DNA from: a virus
Reading direction: 5' to 3' (one strand)
IMG/VR virus record: IMGVR_UViG_3300024358_000053
Coordinates: 1-26,390 of that record
Length of the DNA: 26,390 bases
In this document: one piece after another, positions 7,963 to 15,963 of the stretch
How positions within the stretch are numbered: the stretch's first letter is position 1
Layout: every line of letters begins with the position of its first letter
The notes under the pieces: generated by a model
What the model was told of the DNA's origin: nothing
What the model saw: only the letters and a program-made list of their open reading frames with translations
Database searches by the model: none
Translations under genes and position numbers: made by a program

Positions 7963-8393
7963 GCATTTCCGAACTCGCTTCTGACATTGACGCAAAGGCC
8001 GCGCAAATCGTGAGCCTGACAAATGAACTCGACGCTGCAAAGGCTATCATCGCCGGGACGCAAAAGGACATCGAAGCCGCGAACACCGCGACGAACGAAG
8101 CAAACGCAAAGCTCGCAACTGCCGAAGCTGCAAACGCGGACCTCGCCGCGAAGCTCGAATCCGCCGAAGCCGCGAAGCTCGAAGCAGAAAAAGCACGCGA
8201 CGACGCAAAGCTCGAAGCGGCGAAGGCGCGCGAAACCGGCGCACGATTCGGCGCGAAAGCACCAATCAAACAGGACTCGACCGGCGCGACCGAACTCAAT
8301 ACGCCGACGCAAATCAAGGCGCACTATGCGACACTGGAAGGCGAAGACCGCTTCGCATTTTTCCAGAAGCACAAAAACACTTTGCTCTCCTAA
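7959..8393 (+). CDS. Scaffold-like coiled-coil protein
   Basis: This 144-residue protein starts at the ATG overlapping the protease stop. Residues 1-105 are almost entirely Ala, Glu, Lys, Asp and Leu (ELDAAKAIIAGTQKDIEAAN, then repeated AEAAKLE units) and form a long coiled coil. A short C-terminal domain (QIKAHYATLEGEDRFAFFQKHKNTLL) ends it. Long soluble coiled coil, a distinct C-terminal helix and position between protease and capsid are the pattern of phage scaffolds, which organise capsid assembly and are then removed. The same frame is open further upstream but would overlap the protease. There is no direct family match. Confidence 0.75.
   Translation: MSISELASDIDAKAAQIVSLTNELDAAKAIIAGTQKDIEAANTATNEANAKLATAEAANADLAAKLESAEAAKLEAEKARDDAKLEAAKARETGARFGAKAPIKQDSTGATELNTPTQIKAHYATLEGEDRFAFFQKHKNTLLS
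8151..8216 (+). repeat. In-frame AAGCTCGAA repeats in the scaffold gene
   Basis: AAGCTCGAA occurs at 8151, 8175 and 8208, spaced 24 and 33 bases apart and all in frame, encoding Lys-Leu-Glu within Ala/Glu coiled-coil units. This looks like local duplication that lengthens the coiled coil. Confidence 0.6.
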
Positions 8394-8442
8394 AAAGGGA
8401 CGCAGAACCAAAAACAACAACAACCAATAACCAAAATAAGAT

Positions 8443-9279
8443 ATGGCAAATACACTCGCATCTGACCTCGTGGTTGACGTCGCTCGCGACCGGGTTCTCA
8501 CCGTCCTCGGCAGCAAGCTCGCCTTCCTCAACGCATACTCCACCGACTTCTCGACCGATGAACTCGCGCCGAAGAAAGTCGTCCAAGTCCCGAAAGCTAC
8601 CGCAGGCGCAACGGTTCAAACGGACCCGAGCAACTACGAAAGCGGCGACAGCACGCTCGCGAACATCGCGGTGACTCCCTCGGAGTATTCCGCTTCGTTC
8701 CATCTGACCTCGGCGCAGCTCCAGCAGGGATTCAAGCTCCAGCAGATTTTCGACATCAATCTGCGTCAGCTCGCTTACAAAATCGCCGACATTGCGCTCG
8801 CTCCCGTCACCGGCTCGGCGACCGCAACCGTGGCCGCAGCCGACTGGGGAACGGACGACCTCATCACCATGTATGCCGCTGGAAAGAACCTCGACATGAA
8901 GCACCTTGTGCTCGACGGCTCTTACATCGCACGCATCCTGCCGACTGACCGGAACTCGTTCCAGCTCGGCGAATCGGGCGCATACGGCTTTGACCGCATC
9001 ATCGAAAATAACCGATGGGACGGCGCACAGGCAAACGTCACCGGATTCCTTTGCGACCCTCAGGCAATCGCCGCAGCCGCAGGCCTTCCGGTCCTCGACC
9101 CGACAGTGGCAGCGCAGATGGGAACGAACGAAATCATCACAATCCCGTCGCTCGGCTTGTCCGTTCGCTTCTCCACGTGGGGCAGCACCTCGACCCGCGC
9201 AGCATGGGCTTCGTTCAACGTCATGTTTGGCGCAGCCGCCGGCGACGCCACCCGTCTGAAAATCATCAAGTCAGCCTAA
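8443..9279 (+). CDS. Major capsid protein (putative)
   Basis: The 278-residue protein occupies the capsid position after protease and scaffold. It has the make-up of HK97-fold capsids: an N-terminal helix, a Ser/Thr/Ala-rich beta region (KVVQVPKATAGATVQTDPSNYESGDS, residues 45-70), a long helix (LTSAQLQQGFKLQQIFDINLRQLA, 88-111), a central domain ending in strands with GLSVRFSTWGSTSTR, and no transmembrane segment. Its start is preceded by a 49-base A/C-rich leader with no Shine-Dalgarno. A strong terminator lies shortly downstream, as expected for a highly expressed gene. I could not match it to a specific capsid family. Confidence 0.78.
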   Translation: MANTLASDLVVDVARDRVLTVLGSKLAFLNAYSTDFSTDELAPKKVVQVPKATAGATVQTDPSNYESGDSTLANIAVTPSEYSASFHLTSAQLQQGFKLQQIFDINLRQLAYKIADIALAPVTGSATATVAAADWGTDDLITMYAAGKNLDMKHLVLDGSYIARILPTDRNSFQLGESGAYGFDRIIENNRWDGAQANVTGFLCDPQAIAAAAGLPVLDPTVAAQMGTNEIITIPSLGLSVRFSTWGSTSTRAAWASFNVMFGAAAGDATRLKIIKSA

Positions 9280-9282
9280 TCC

Positions 9283-9513
9283 ATGAAGTTCATCACGCTC
9301 AAGACAAACGCACGCGGCGAATCCGACATCCTAGTTGGTCCGGACAAGCCCGGCGCAATTCACCGCAAGACCGTCATCGACGCACGCGGAAGCGTGAAGG
9401 CTGGCGAGCGCGTGGCGTGCTTCTCTCTCACGCCAGTCTTGGCAGCAACCGGATCCACTCCAGCAACGGACGGCGAACCGGAGACGCCGAAGAAAAAGGC
9501 GGCAAAGGAATAA
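9283..9513 (+). CDS. Small head protein, unknown
   Basis: The 76-residue protein follows the capsid gene by three bases. Its N-terminal 50 residues are a compact beta-rich stretch (KFITLKTNARGESDILVG). The C-terminal tail is Pro/Thr-rich and ends in KKKAAKE. It occupies the position of lambda FI or a decoration protein but resembles neither by motif. It is the last gene before the terminator at 9541. Confidence 0.6.
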   Translation: MKFITLKTNARGESDILVGPDKPGAIHRKTVIDARGSVKAGERVACFSLTPVLAATGSTPATDGEPETPKKKAAKE

Positions 9514-9540
9514 AGTTCAGGTTTGGGGGAAACATCAGGG

Positions 9541-9575
9541 GAGGCTCGCTGGAAACGGCGAGCCTCTTTCTTTTT
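9541..9575 (+). terminator. Strong intrinsic terminator after the capsid genes
   Basis: GAGGCTCGC (9541-9549) pairs perfectly with GCGAGCCTC (9558-9566) around an eight-base loop, followed by TTTCTTTTT. It lies 28 bases after the stop of the small head gene and 21 bases before the next start. Confidence 0.9.
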
Positions 9576-9595
9576 GACTACTCCGCGCTTTTACA

Positions 9596-9919
9596 ATGGC
9601 ACGATTCGACGACTTTATGACCCGTAGCTGGGATACCACGACGGAAGTTTTCGGCACCGTCAATTTCACCTTTCCGGGCGTTGGTGGAAACGTGCCGTGC
9701 GATTTCAACTCCCTCGGCTACACACAGGAGCTTGAAGTTCACGGCGTGATGGAAAGCATCACCGCGACCATCGAAGTCGCCGTGGCAGACCTCGCAACCG
9801 CACCGACGCACGGCGCACTGATTACGCGAGTGAGCGACGGAAAAGTTTTTCGTGTCATCGGCCAGACTCAGACCGACGGCGACACGCATCAAATCAACCT
9901 CGACACACGGAACTCGTAA
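9596..9919 (+). CDS. Putative head-tail connector (gpFII-like)
   Basis: This 107-residue protein lies directly after the capsid block and begins the connector and tail genes. The N-terminus (MARFDDFMTRSWDTTTEVFG) is a helix, and the second half reads as a beta domain (LITRVSDGKVFRVIGQTQTDGDTHQINL, residues 74-101). The pattern 'short N-terminal helix, then beta barrel with a conserved Gly-Asp turn' is that of lambda gpFII, which joins the head to the tail. Start: ATG, preceded by TTTTTGAC within the terminator T-run; no Shine-Dalgarno. Confidence 0.5.
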   Translation: MARFDDFMTRSWDTTTEVFGTVNFTFPGVGGNVPCDFNSLGYTQELEVHGVMESITATIEVAVADLATAPTHGALITRVSDGKVFRVIGQTQTDGDTHQINLDTRNS

Positions 9920-9922
9920 CCT

Positions 9923-10627
9923 ATGGCATTCCAGCGACTCGGCAGGAGACTCGAAGACGGCATTGCCGCTTACATCACCGCGACAAAGGCAAACATGCTT
10001 TCCGGCGTGGACATCATCACGCCGAAGCGGGCAGGTGCAGCGAACGCGCCGTGGCTTGCAATTTACTCGGGCTCATCCGTGCCGTGGAGCGACGGCGACC
10101 GACGCGGAGAGATTCGCGGACCAATGCGGACAACGCTTCGTGTGACCATCGCGGAGCACATGAAAGGAACGGCAATCGACCAGTATTGCGGCGAGTTTGT
10201 GGATATCATTTCACAAAGCCTCCGCATCGGAACCATCGTGAACAACACGACCGCAAGCGCAGTTTTCCGGCTCACTTATTTGTTGCTCGATGACCCTGCA
10301 CCGCAGCCCGGCGATCTGCTACGCATCAACGGGAACGAATACACCATCGCTAGCGTCGCAATAGTTCCACTGCCTGCGATCTCACAATACGACATCACGC
10401 TCACGACGACGGCGACATTCACGGCAGGTACACCCGTCTTCATGGAGACAGCCGACCGCAGGCAGACAGCCGACTTCGCAGACCTCATCGACTACCTCAA
10501 CGACCTTGGCACAATCAGCGTGTGGCGCATCGCATTCGTGAGCGAGTCGGCAAACGTGTCGGGCGACCTCCGCACACAAGACTTCGAATTCGAAATCGAC
10601 GGCGTAAACTCGCCGAACCTCACTTGA
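9923..10627 (+). CDS. Tail terminator or minor tail protein candidate
   Basis: The 234-residue protein is not recognised directly. The N-terminal helix (LGRRLEDGIAAYITATKANM) and the sequence APWLAIYSGSS fit the start of tail-terminator or tail-completion proteins. Residues 60-175 are beta-rich (TLRVTIAEHM, VFRLTYLLLDDPAPQPGD). The last 60 residues return to helix and strand (DLIDYLNDLGTISVWRIAF). It starts three bases after the previous stop. Its slot matches lambda Z/U, which finish the tail tube end. Its length is greater than gpU (131) and close to gpZ (192), so gpZ-like is also possible. Confidence 0.45.
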   Translation: MAFQRLGRRLEDGIAAYITATKANMLSGVDIITPKRAGAANAPWLAIYSGSSVPWSDGDRRGEIRGPMRTTLRVTIAEHMKGTAIDQYCGEFVDIISQSLRIGTIVNNTTASAVFRLTYLLLDDPAPQPGDLLRINGNEYTIASVAIVPLPAISQYDITLTTTATFTAGTPVFMETADRRQTADFADLIDYLNDLGTISVWRIAFVSESANVSGDLRTQDFEFEIDGVNSPNLT

Positions 10628-10654
10628 TTTTGACAACGTGAAATAATCAAACCT

Positions 10655-11083
10655 ATGGCTGATACTACACACGGATGGGCATTTCTAAAAGGGCTTCCAA
10701 TCACGGGAGCCGACGTAACGCTTGATAGCGAAGGCGCGGCAATCGGCTCGACGTGCCGCATCGTCGGGCCAGTCAGTTACAAGCCTGACTATCGCAAAAA
10801 GAACGAGGACGAAAACGAGTCCGGCGTGCTAGTCGGCGAGCGCAGTTTTGACCTCGTGGAAACGCTTTCTTTTTCGCTCAAACTTCCGACAGGATTCACA
10901 GACCGCGCAAGACTCGTGAAGGGCGCAATCGTGACGATTGCAACCTCGGACGACGCGAAGCTCGATGGCGTTTGGCAAATCGACGAAGCTGGGCGCGAAT
11001 ACGTCAACGACGACGCGACGATGTTTCCGCTCACGCTTCGCCGGAACGCAGGCATGACGCTCTCCGCGCAGAATCCTAGCTAA
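10655..11083 (+). CDS. Major tail (tube) protein candidate
   Basis: The 142-residue protein occupies the gpV position before the tail chaperone. It is beta-rich (TLDSEGAAIGSTCRIVGPV, SFSLKLPTGF) with a loop of Lys/Asp/Glu (KKNEDENESG, residues 48-57). The strands and the small size fit a tail-tube subunit. A strong terminator follows it, as with the capsid gene, and a major structural gene is the best reason for that. Start ATG; TTTTGACA lies 20 bases upstream. The call is by position, since no family motif is seen. Confidence 0.5.
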   Translation: MADTTHGWAFLKGLPITGADVTLDSEGAAIGSTCRIVGPVSYKPDYRKKNEDENESGVLVGERSFDLVETLSFSLKLPTGFTDRARLVKGAIVTIATSDDAKLDGVWQIDEAGREYVNDDATMFPLTLRRNAGMTLSAQNPS

Positions 11084-11134
11084 TCATCTTCTCGTGTTGG
11101 GCGCGGGGTTTTCATGTTCTCCGCGTTCTGTTCA

Positions 11135-11175
11135 GGGCGGCATCGGTTTCTGTTTCCGGTGCCGCCCACTTTTTT
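11135..11175 (+). terminator. Strong intrinsic terminator after the tail-tube candidate
   Basis: GGGCGGCATCGG (11135-11146) pairs with CCGGTGCCGCCC (11156-11167), a 12-bp stem with one G-T pair and a nine-base loop, followed by ACTTTTTT. Its T-run ends three bases before the next start codon at 11178. Confidence 0.9.
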
Positions 11176-11177
11176 AG

Positions 11178-11933
11178 ATGCTCACCAAGTTCACCAGATA
11201 CGCAAACGCACACACCGCTGAAGCCCGGGCAGACGCTGGCGAGTTTGTTTGCATGGGGCGGTTACTTCGCCCGCTATCGCTTTTTCATCGGGAGCTATTG
11301 GAGGAAACGCTTGGCGACGAAATCGTGATGCTCGAAGACCTCGGCGACTTCGCTTTGCTTGAAGTGGTAACGAAGATTTGCAGCCAGCAATTTCCATCGC
11401 TCGACATCGGCGTTCCGGAAACGGAAAAGGAGATGGATGAGTTTACCGCCCGATGTGCGACGCTCGACGTGGACACGGAGAGCACGCGATTTGGCGAATA
11501 CGTTCGCGCCTGCTACGGGAGCAGCCCGCGCCTCGTGAAGTTTCTGGACAACGGAGGACCAACAAAGGAACTCCGCTCGACCTACGCGCACATCGTCATC
11601 GCGCAGATTTTGACCACATGCACAACCGGGATCACATTCGACGAATTGTTTTACCGATGGCCCGTTGCAAAAGTCATGTGGCTCTATTGGAGCTTGCGCG
11701 AACTGCGCGACGAGCAAAGCCACATCGCGCTCACCGACGAGCCGGTTGAGCGCACGCAGGAGGAAATCGACGCGGAGGAACGGACACGCGCACTCGTGGC
11801 TAAAGCAATGGTGCGACGGGAAAAGAAAGCCGCTGGCATCGTTTGCCCGGATATGCTCGCGGAGATCCAAAAAGAGACATCGGACATCGTGCGGCGCATC
11901 GAAGCCGGAGAACTTGCGGAGGTGCCGGAATGA
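11178..11933 (+). CDS. Putative tail assembly chaperone
   Basis: The 251-residue protein precedes a gene overlapping it and the tape measure, the position of lambda gpG. It is acidic and helical (HRELLEETLGDEIVMLEDLGDFALLEVV, residues 38-65; EMDEFTARCATLDVDTES), and the last 60 residues form a charged helix (ERTQEEIDAEERTRALVAKAMVRREKK). Tail chaperones wrap the tape measure during tube assembly. The chosen ATG directly abuts a terminator T-run, which leaves no room for a ribosome binding site; an internal Met at residue 26 (11253) is an alternative start. No canonical slippery heptamer for a G/GT frameshift is seen. Confidence 0.5.
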   Translation: MLTKFTRYANAHTAEARADAGEFVCMGRLLRPLSLFHRELLEETLGDEIVMLEDLGDFALLEVVTKICSQQFPSLDIGVPETEKEMDEFTARCATLDVDTESTRFGEYVRACYGSSPRLVKFLDNGGPTKELRSTYAHIVIAQILTTCTTGITFDELFYRWPVAKVMWLYWSLRELRDEQSHIALTDEPVERTQEEIDAEERTRALVAKAMVRREKKAAGIVCPDMLAEIQKETSDIVRRIEAGELAEVPE

Positions 11934-12745
11934 GTGACCTGCAAATCAGAGGCGACGTTTACGCGGACGACATCAAGCGCAGTTTGAACGAGCTTGCAAA
12001 GGCTACGAACAAAACAGCCGCGCAAATAATCCAAGACCGCGCACCGATGATGGCGCGATACTTGGCGGAATGGACGATGCCGGTTGCAGGAATCAAAACA
12101 GGCCAGCCGGACGGCGGCGGGATTGATGCAAAGCGTCTAGGCGAGTCCGCCGTGCTTCGTGACATCAATCGTGTTTACCTCGACGCCCGTAAAATCATCA
12201 ACAGCCTAAAGCAAATGCACGCCGGAAAGACCGGCGAAAGCATGGCGCGTGCATTTACAAAAGCAGCGAAAGCCGGAGACGTTCCGCAGGCTCAACAGAT
12301 ACTCAGGCGAACAAGTAAATTTGCAGGGCTGGAAGTTATGCTTTTCGATGACGGCAAAAAGCACGAAGCGGCAAAGCGAAACGGGCGCGTGACAAAAGGC
12401 AATAAGCCTGACGTGGTTTTGAATCCAAAAGAATTGCAGGCATACATCACGAAAAAGCGGAAGCTAGTCGGATGGACAAAAGCCGCGTGGATTAACGCCG
12501 GAAAGCAAGTATCCGGAAAAACCGGACGAGTCGGAAAGTGGATAACTCGACACACGGATGCACCGGCAAACGGGCAATTCATCAAAACACTAACAAGCGC
12601 AGAGTCGAAACTTACAAGCGGCGTTCCGTGGGTGTCTCAGAAAATTGACGACAGGCGAGCAATGGAAGCATTCGACCAAAGCATGAGGCAGTCTCTCACG
12701 AAGGCACTCGACTACATCGCGCAGAAGCAACAGCGGAAACAATAA
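11930..12745 (+). CDS. Hypothetical basic protein before the tape measure
   Basis: The 271-residue protein starts at an ATGA overlap with the previous gene; an earlier in-frame TTG at 11843 is less likely. It is rich in Lys, Arg, Gln and Ala and largely helical (KRSLNELAKATNKTAAQIIQ; ARKIINSLKQMHAGK). The middle contains a short Lys/Arg stretch (KHEAAKRNGRVTKGNK) and later the WTKAAWINAGKQ motif. It is followed by the tape measure gene one base after its stop. It could be a tail completion protein or the chaperone partner (T-like); neither is supported by motif. Confidence 0.6.
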   Translation: MSDLQIRGDVYADDIKRSLNELAKATNKTAAQIIQDRAPMMARYLAEWTMPVAGIKTGQPDGGGIDAKRLGESAVLRDINRVYLDARKIINSLKQMHAGKTGESMARAFTKAAKAGDVPQAQQILRRTSKFAGLEVMLFDDGKKHEAAKRNGRVTKGNKPDVVLNPKELQAYITKKRKLVGWTKAAWINAGKQVSGKTGRVGKWITRHTDAPANGQFIKTLTSAESKLTSGVPWVSQKIDDRRAMEAFDQSMRQSLTKALDYIAQKQQRKQ

Positions 12746-12746
12746 A

Positions 12747-14180
12747 ATGCCGGGATTAACTTACACACTCAAAGCGGATTCACGCGGGATTGAAAAAGGA
12801 ATGCAGACAGCGCGACAGGCTGTCGAAAAGTTCCGTGCAGATGTTCAAAGGCCAATGCAAGTCGGAGGGCCAAAGGGCATTTTCGGCGATGTTCTCGGCG
12901 GCAATTTAGCAGCGGAAGGAATTAAACGGCTAGGCGGCGCAATGGCAGACGCGGCAGGCAAGGCAGGGCAGCTTGTTGACGCGGAGGACCAAATCGGAAT
13001 CACGGCTGAAGAACTAAGCAGGCTTGAAAAGGTTTTCATGGGAAGCGGCGTTTCCGTTGAGACGTTGCGGAAATCAATGTTGAACCTAGTGCAAGCGCAA
13101 GCGGCAGTGCGCGGCGGAAGCGAGGACGCTGCGAAGAAATTCGCGGAGCTTGGAATCACAACGTCAGAAGTGATTAACAGCAACACGCTTGACCTTTTCT
13201 TCAAGCTGTCAGATGGCGTTCGTGAACTTGGAGGGGGAACACAACAAACGGCGGCGGCAATGGATATCCTAGGCGTTAAAAACGCCAAGCTAGTCGGCGG
13301 AATGAAAGCCGGTTCCGAAGAAATCAAGTCCGCAATGAAGGAAGTAAGCGGAGTTATTGAGCAGGATAACGCAAAGGCACTTGATAATCTCACTGACAAA
13401 ATCGAAGAAGTTGGAACGGCGGCAAAGGACGGATTGATTAACCGTGTCGGTGCATTTCTTTCGGGAGCTTCAAAAGGATGGCAGGCTTACAAATCCGATG
13501 TTGAGGCTGCGAAAAAAGCAACGGATGAAATCGCTGAAAAAATCGATGCTAGCAAATCCCCGCAGGATTTAGCAGACGCAAAAAAGGCATCAGACGCAGA
13601 AAAGAAAGCAGCATGGGAACGGCGCAAAAATGCGCTTGATGAAATTGCGGCTAAAAAGGCTGCGATTGAGGATGAGAAGATACGCACCGAGGCGGCGGAA
13701 AGGACAACTAAAGCATATCAAAAACAGCGCGAAAAGCTGGAAGAGACACTTTCACTTGATCAGCGCATGGCATTGGCTCGCGAGCGCGTAAGAAAAGCGC
13801 AGGACGAAAAGAACAAAGCCAGCGAGGGAACAGCACAAAGGCAAGTTGCGGAGGCAGACCTAGCGGAAGCACAGTCAGGACTTCAAGACGTGCAGGAGGA
13901 ACAAATACAGCGCATCATGGGAGGCTCTACAAGCGCAGCAGCGGCACAACGCGCAGACCGCAGAGAGCAACGCGCACGGGCACGGGCGCAACGCATTTTG
14001 CAAAAACGGCAGGACATTAGAGACATGGACGCGAAGGCACGCGGAGAGTGGGCAAAACCGGCTGAGATGAACCTGCAAGGACCGCAGAAGAAAGACCCTG
14101 AACCGGAGAAGCAAACGAAGCTTTTGGATCAAATTGAGAAAGAGCTAACGAAACTCAATCAGCGTTTGACCGTAGCGTAA
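12747..14180 (+). CDS. Tail tape measure protein
   Basis: The 477-residue protein sets tail length and is threaded into the tail tube. Residues 80-135 contain the characteristic tape-measure block (ITAEELSRLEKVFMGSGVSVET followed by MLNLVQAQAAVRGGS and KKFAELGI), also seen in many siphophage tape measures. The rest is a long coiled coil: residues 250-420 are nearly all Ala, Lys, Glu, Asp, Arg. No transmembrane segment is obvious. At about 0.15 nm per residue the length predicts a tail of only about 70 nm, shorter than lambda's. Start ATG at one base after the previous stop; no Shine-Dalgarno. Confidence 0.85.
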   Translation: MPGLTYTLKADSRGIEKGMQTARQAVEKFRADVQRPMQVGGPKGIFGDVLGGNLAAEGIKRLGGAMADAAGKAGQLVDAEDQIGITAEELSRLEKVFMGSGVSVETLRKSMLNLVQAQAAVRGGSEDAAKKFAELGITTSEVINSNTLDLFFKLSDGVRELGGGTQQTAAAMDILGVKNAKLVGGMKAGSEEIKSAMKEVSGVIEQDNAKALDNLTDKIEEVGTAAKDGLINRVGAFLSGASKGWQAYKSDVEAAKKATDEIAEKIDASKSPQDLADAKKASDAEKKAAWERRKNALDEIAAKKAAIEDEKIRTEAAERTTKAYQKQREKLEETLSLDQRMALARERVRKAQDEKNKASEGTAQRQVAEADLAEAQSGLQDVQEEQIQRIMGGSTSAAAAQRADRREQRARARAQRILQKRQDIRDMDAKARGEWAKPAEMNLQGPQKKDPEPEKQTKLLDQIEKELTKLNQRLTVA

Positions 14181-14184
14181 CAAT

Positions 14185-14868
14185 ATGAACATCGCACACG
14201 GAACTTTAACAATTTTACCGCAGTCAGGACCATCATTCACGCGGACAAAAGGCGGCGGGTTTGACGAGGGGCAGCGCGTCTATAAAGTCGCAAGCTCTAA
14301 CGCGAGAACGTATCTCGAAAAGGTATTCAAGCCGGGGAGAAGTGACAGAGACATTGCACAAATAGCCGGACTGATTAACACTTCGCACGGAACGCCACGC
14401 GAGGTTTTTAAATACATGTGCGTTGATAGCGCGGACATTACCTACGATGACGGATCAACCGCGCATATAACCGCGAACTTTCTAGGGCTTCTCGGCACTC
14501 AGCCGAAAGAGCCGACTTGCATTCGCTCGACGACTTACCAGCAAAAGGCGACAATCAAGCCGGGGACCAATTACGTTTCGATAATCAACGAACCAAAACC
14601 CACGCTAAGCTATGTCTTTTGCCTTATCGGGAAACGCCCTAGCCTTGCACAGTCCGGCGAAGAAGTAGTCAATCCGCTAGGCACGCAGGCCGTGGAGAAC
14701 GCAGCGATTGAGACGGCTTTCAATGGATTCTATCCTGCACTCACGCCGCTCTTTCAAGGATGGGTAAGAACTGATTTAAACATCCGCTGCCCAGGCGATA
14801 TTGCGGAAGGGCACGTTTATGAAGTAACCACAAGCCTGCAATGGATTGTAGTGCCAGCCTTGGAGTAA
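14185..14868 (+). CDS. Distal tail protein candidate, unknown
   Basis: The 227-residue protein is not recognised. It follows the tape measure by four bases, the usual place of distal tail or hub proteins. It is beta-rich with a Gly-rich start (TRTKGGGFDEGQRVYKV) and several Cys residues, including RCPGDIA near residue 197. The central region (DSADITYDDGSTAHITANFLG) reads as beta strands. TTTGAC lies 14 bases before the ATG. Confidence 0.6.
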   Translation: MNIAHGTLTILPQSGPSFTRTKGGGFDEGQRVYKVASSNARTYLEKVFKPGRSDRDIAQIAGLINTSHGTPREVFKYMCVDSADITYDDGSTAHITANFLGLLGTQPKEPTCIRSTTYQQKATIKPGTNYVSIINEPKPTLSYVFCLIGKRPSLAQSGEEVVNPLGTQAVENAAIETAFNGFYPALTPLFQGWVRTDLNIRCPGDIAEGHVYEVTTSLQWIVVPALE

Positions 14869-14869
14869 T

Positions 14870-15124
14870 ATGGAAAAACCGCACTGGCAGGATATCGACG
14901 TTAAAAAGACATACGTGCTAAGCGGCGCTAGGTTGAAAGACTTGTTGCGCCGTTCGACTGACGTGAAAGATTTGCAAGGGCAAACCGAAGTCATAGAGAA
15001 CCCCGACGGCAGCGTTTCCATCGGGCTTTCGTCTCAGCGGCTTTGTTACATCATCGCAAACGGCGCAGTTGTGCCAGCGATGATTCCCATCTTAATCACG
15101 GTTGAACCCGACCCGCCAGCATGA
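14870..15124 (+). CDS. Small tail-region protein, unknown
   Basis: This 84-residue protein is not recognised. The N-terminal half is charged and helical (DVKKTYVLSGARLKDLLRRST); the C-terminal half is strands (GSVSIGLSSQRLCYIIANGAVVPAMIPILI), hydrophobic enough to resemble a membrane segment but broken by polar residues. It starts one base after the previous stop and overlaps the next gene by ATGA. Confidence 0.6.
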   Translation: MEKPHWQDIDVKKTYVLSGARLKDLLRRSTDVKDLQGQTEVIENPDGSVSIGLSSQRLCYIIANGAVVPAMIPILITVEPDPPA

Positions 15125-15936
15125 GAGTTCCTCACTTTTTACCTACCGACCCGGCGCAGGCTGTTTCGACAATTCAGCCGCCCGACCCGATGGCGTTACT
15201 CTTCCCGTTTCGGGGAGAATATCAGCCGACGCTTGACGCAGCAACGGGACTCACACGATGGCCGAAAGTTGTCAGCGTGCAGAAATGCGTGCGGTGGTAT
15301 TGGCGAGTTAGGACGTGGAACATGCAAATCACCGGCACCGACCCATCAGACGGTTTCCCGGAGCAGAATATCGAACTCTTCATCGCGGACACGCTACGAC
15401 CAGACACGGATACCGCATACATCGCCGACGAACGCGACCTGTGCGACGGATACGAGCGGGCACCTTACGGGCACATCATCACATCGAACGCTTTCGGGAA
15501 CCAAGTCGAAATAGACATCAGCGGTGATACGCTGCAAATCACGCCGACGCTTTACCTGTTCGGTGCATACGGAGTCTATCCTCCGCAGTATAAGATGACG
15601 GCGACGCAGCCGCCGATTGACGACGCGGAAATGATTCCGCAGATAGGTTTCTTCATCAATGTCGCTTGGACGAAATCCGGATCACCGCCCGGATTTATGG
15701 ACGGGCAGACCTACGACAGCACGGCGGCGGGAACGTATGGAGATTTGACCATGTCCATCGATGGCGAAGTGATTCCGATCCGTTGGGGAACAGGCGGAAC
15801 GGCAATCGGTGACATCGAAATCTACCTCACGCCGAAGACATGGTGGCCATACGCGCTCGCCGACGGAACTCACCCGATTTACGACGCCGCAACCGGCGCA
15901 CAACTCCGTGACGAAGTAACCGGCGAACTCCTCTGA
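15121..15936 (+). CDS. Distal tail or baseplate protein, unknown
   Basis: The 271-residue protein is not recognised. It is beta-rich with many aromatic residues (WPKVVSVQKCVRWYWRVRTWNMQIT, residues 46-70) and Asp/Gly turns, which is the composition of baseplate or fibre-associated proteins. It overlaps the preceding small gene by ATGA. The next start is preceded by a TTTTTTGAC motif at 15937-15945. Confidence 0.6.
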   Translation: MRVPHFLPTDPAQAVSTIQPPDPMALLFPFRGEYQPTLDAATGLTRWPKVVSVQKCVRWYWRVRTWNMQITGTDPSDGFPEQNIELFIADTLRPDTDTAYIADERDLCDGYERAPYGHIITSNAFGNQVEIDISGDTLQITPTLYLFGAYGVYPPQYKMTATQPPIDDAEMIPQIGFFINVAWTKSGSPPGFMDGQTYDSTAAGTYGDLTMSIDGEVIPIRWGTGGTAIGDIEIYLTPKTWWPYALADGTHPIYDAATGAQLRDEVTGELL

Positions 15937-15963
15937 TTTTTTGACTAACCGAACACAATAGCC

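Noticed and set aside
11804-11933. Possible -1 frameshift joining the tail chaperone to the next gene, as in lambda G/T
   Set aside because: The -1 frame is open only from 11804, and the best candidate, GGGAAAAG near 11818, is not a correct X-XXY-YYZ heptamer in frame. The downstream gene also has its own ATGA start.
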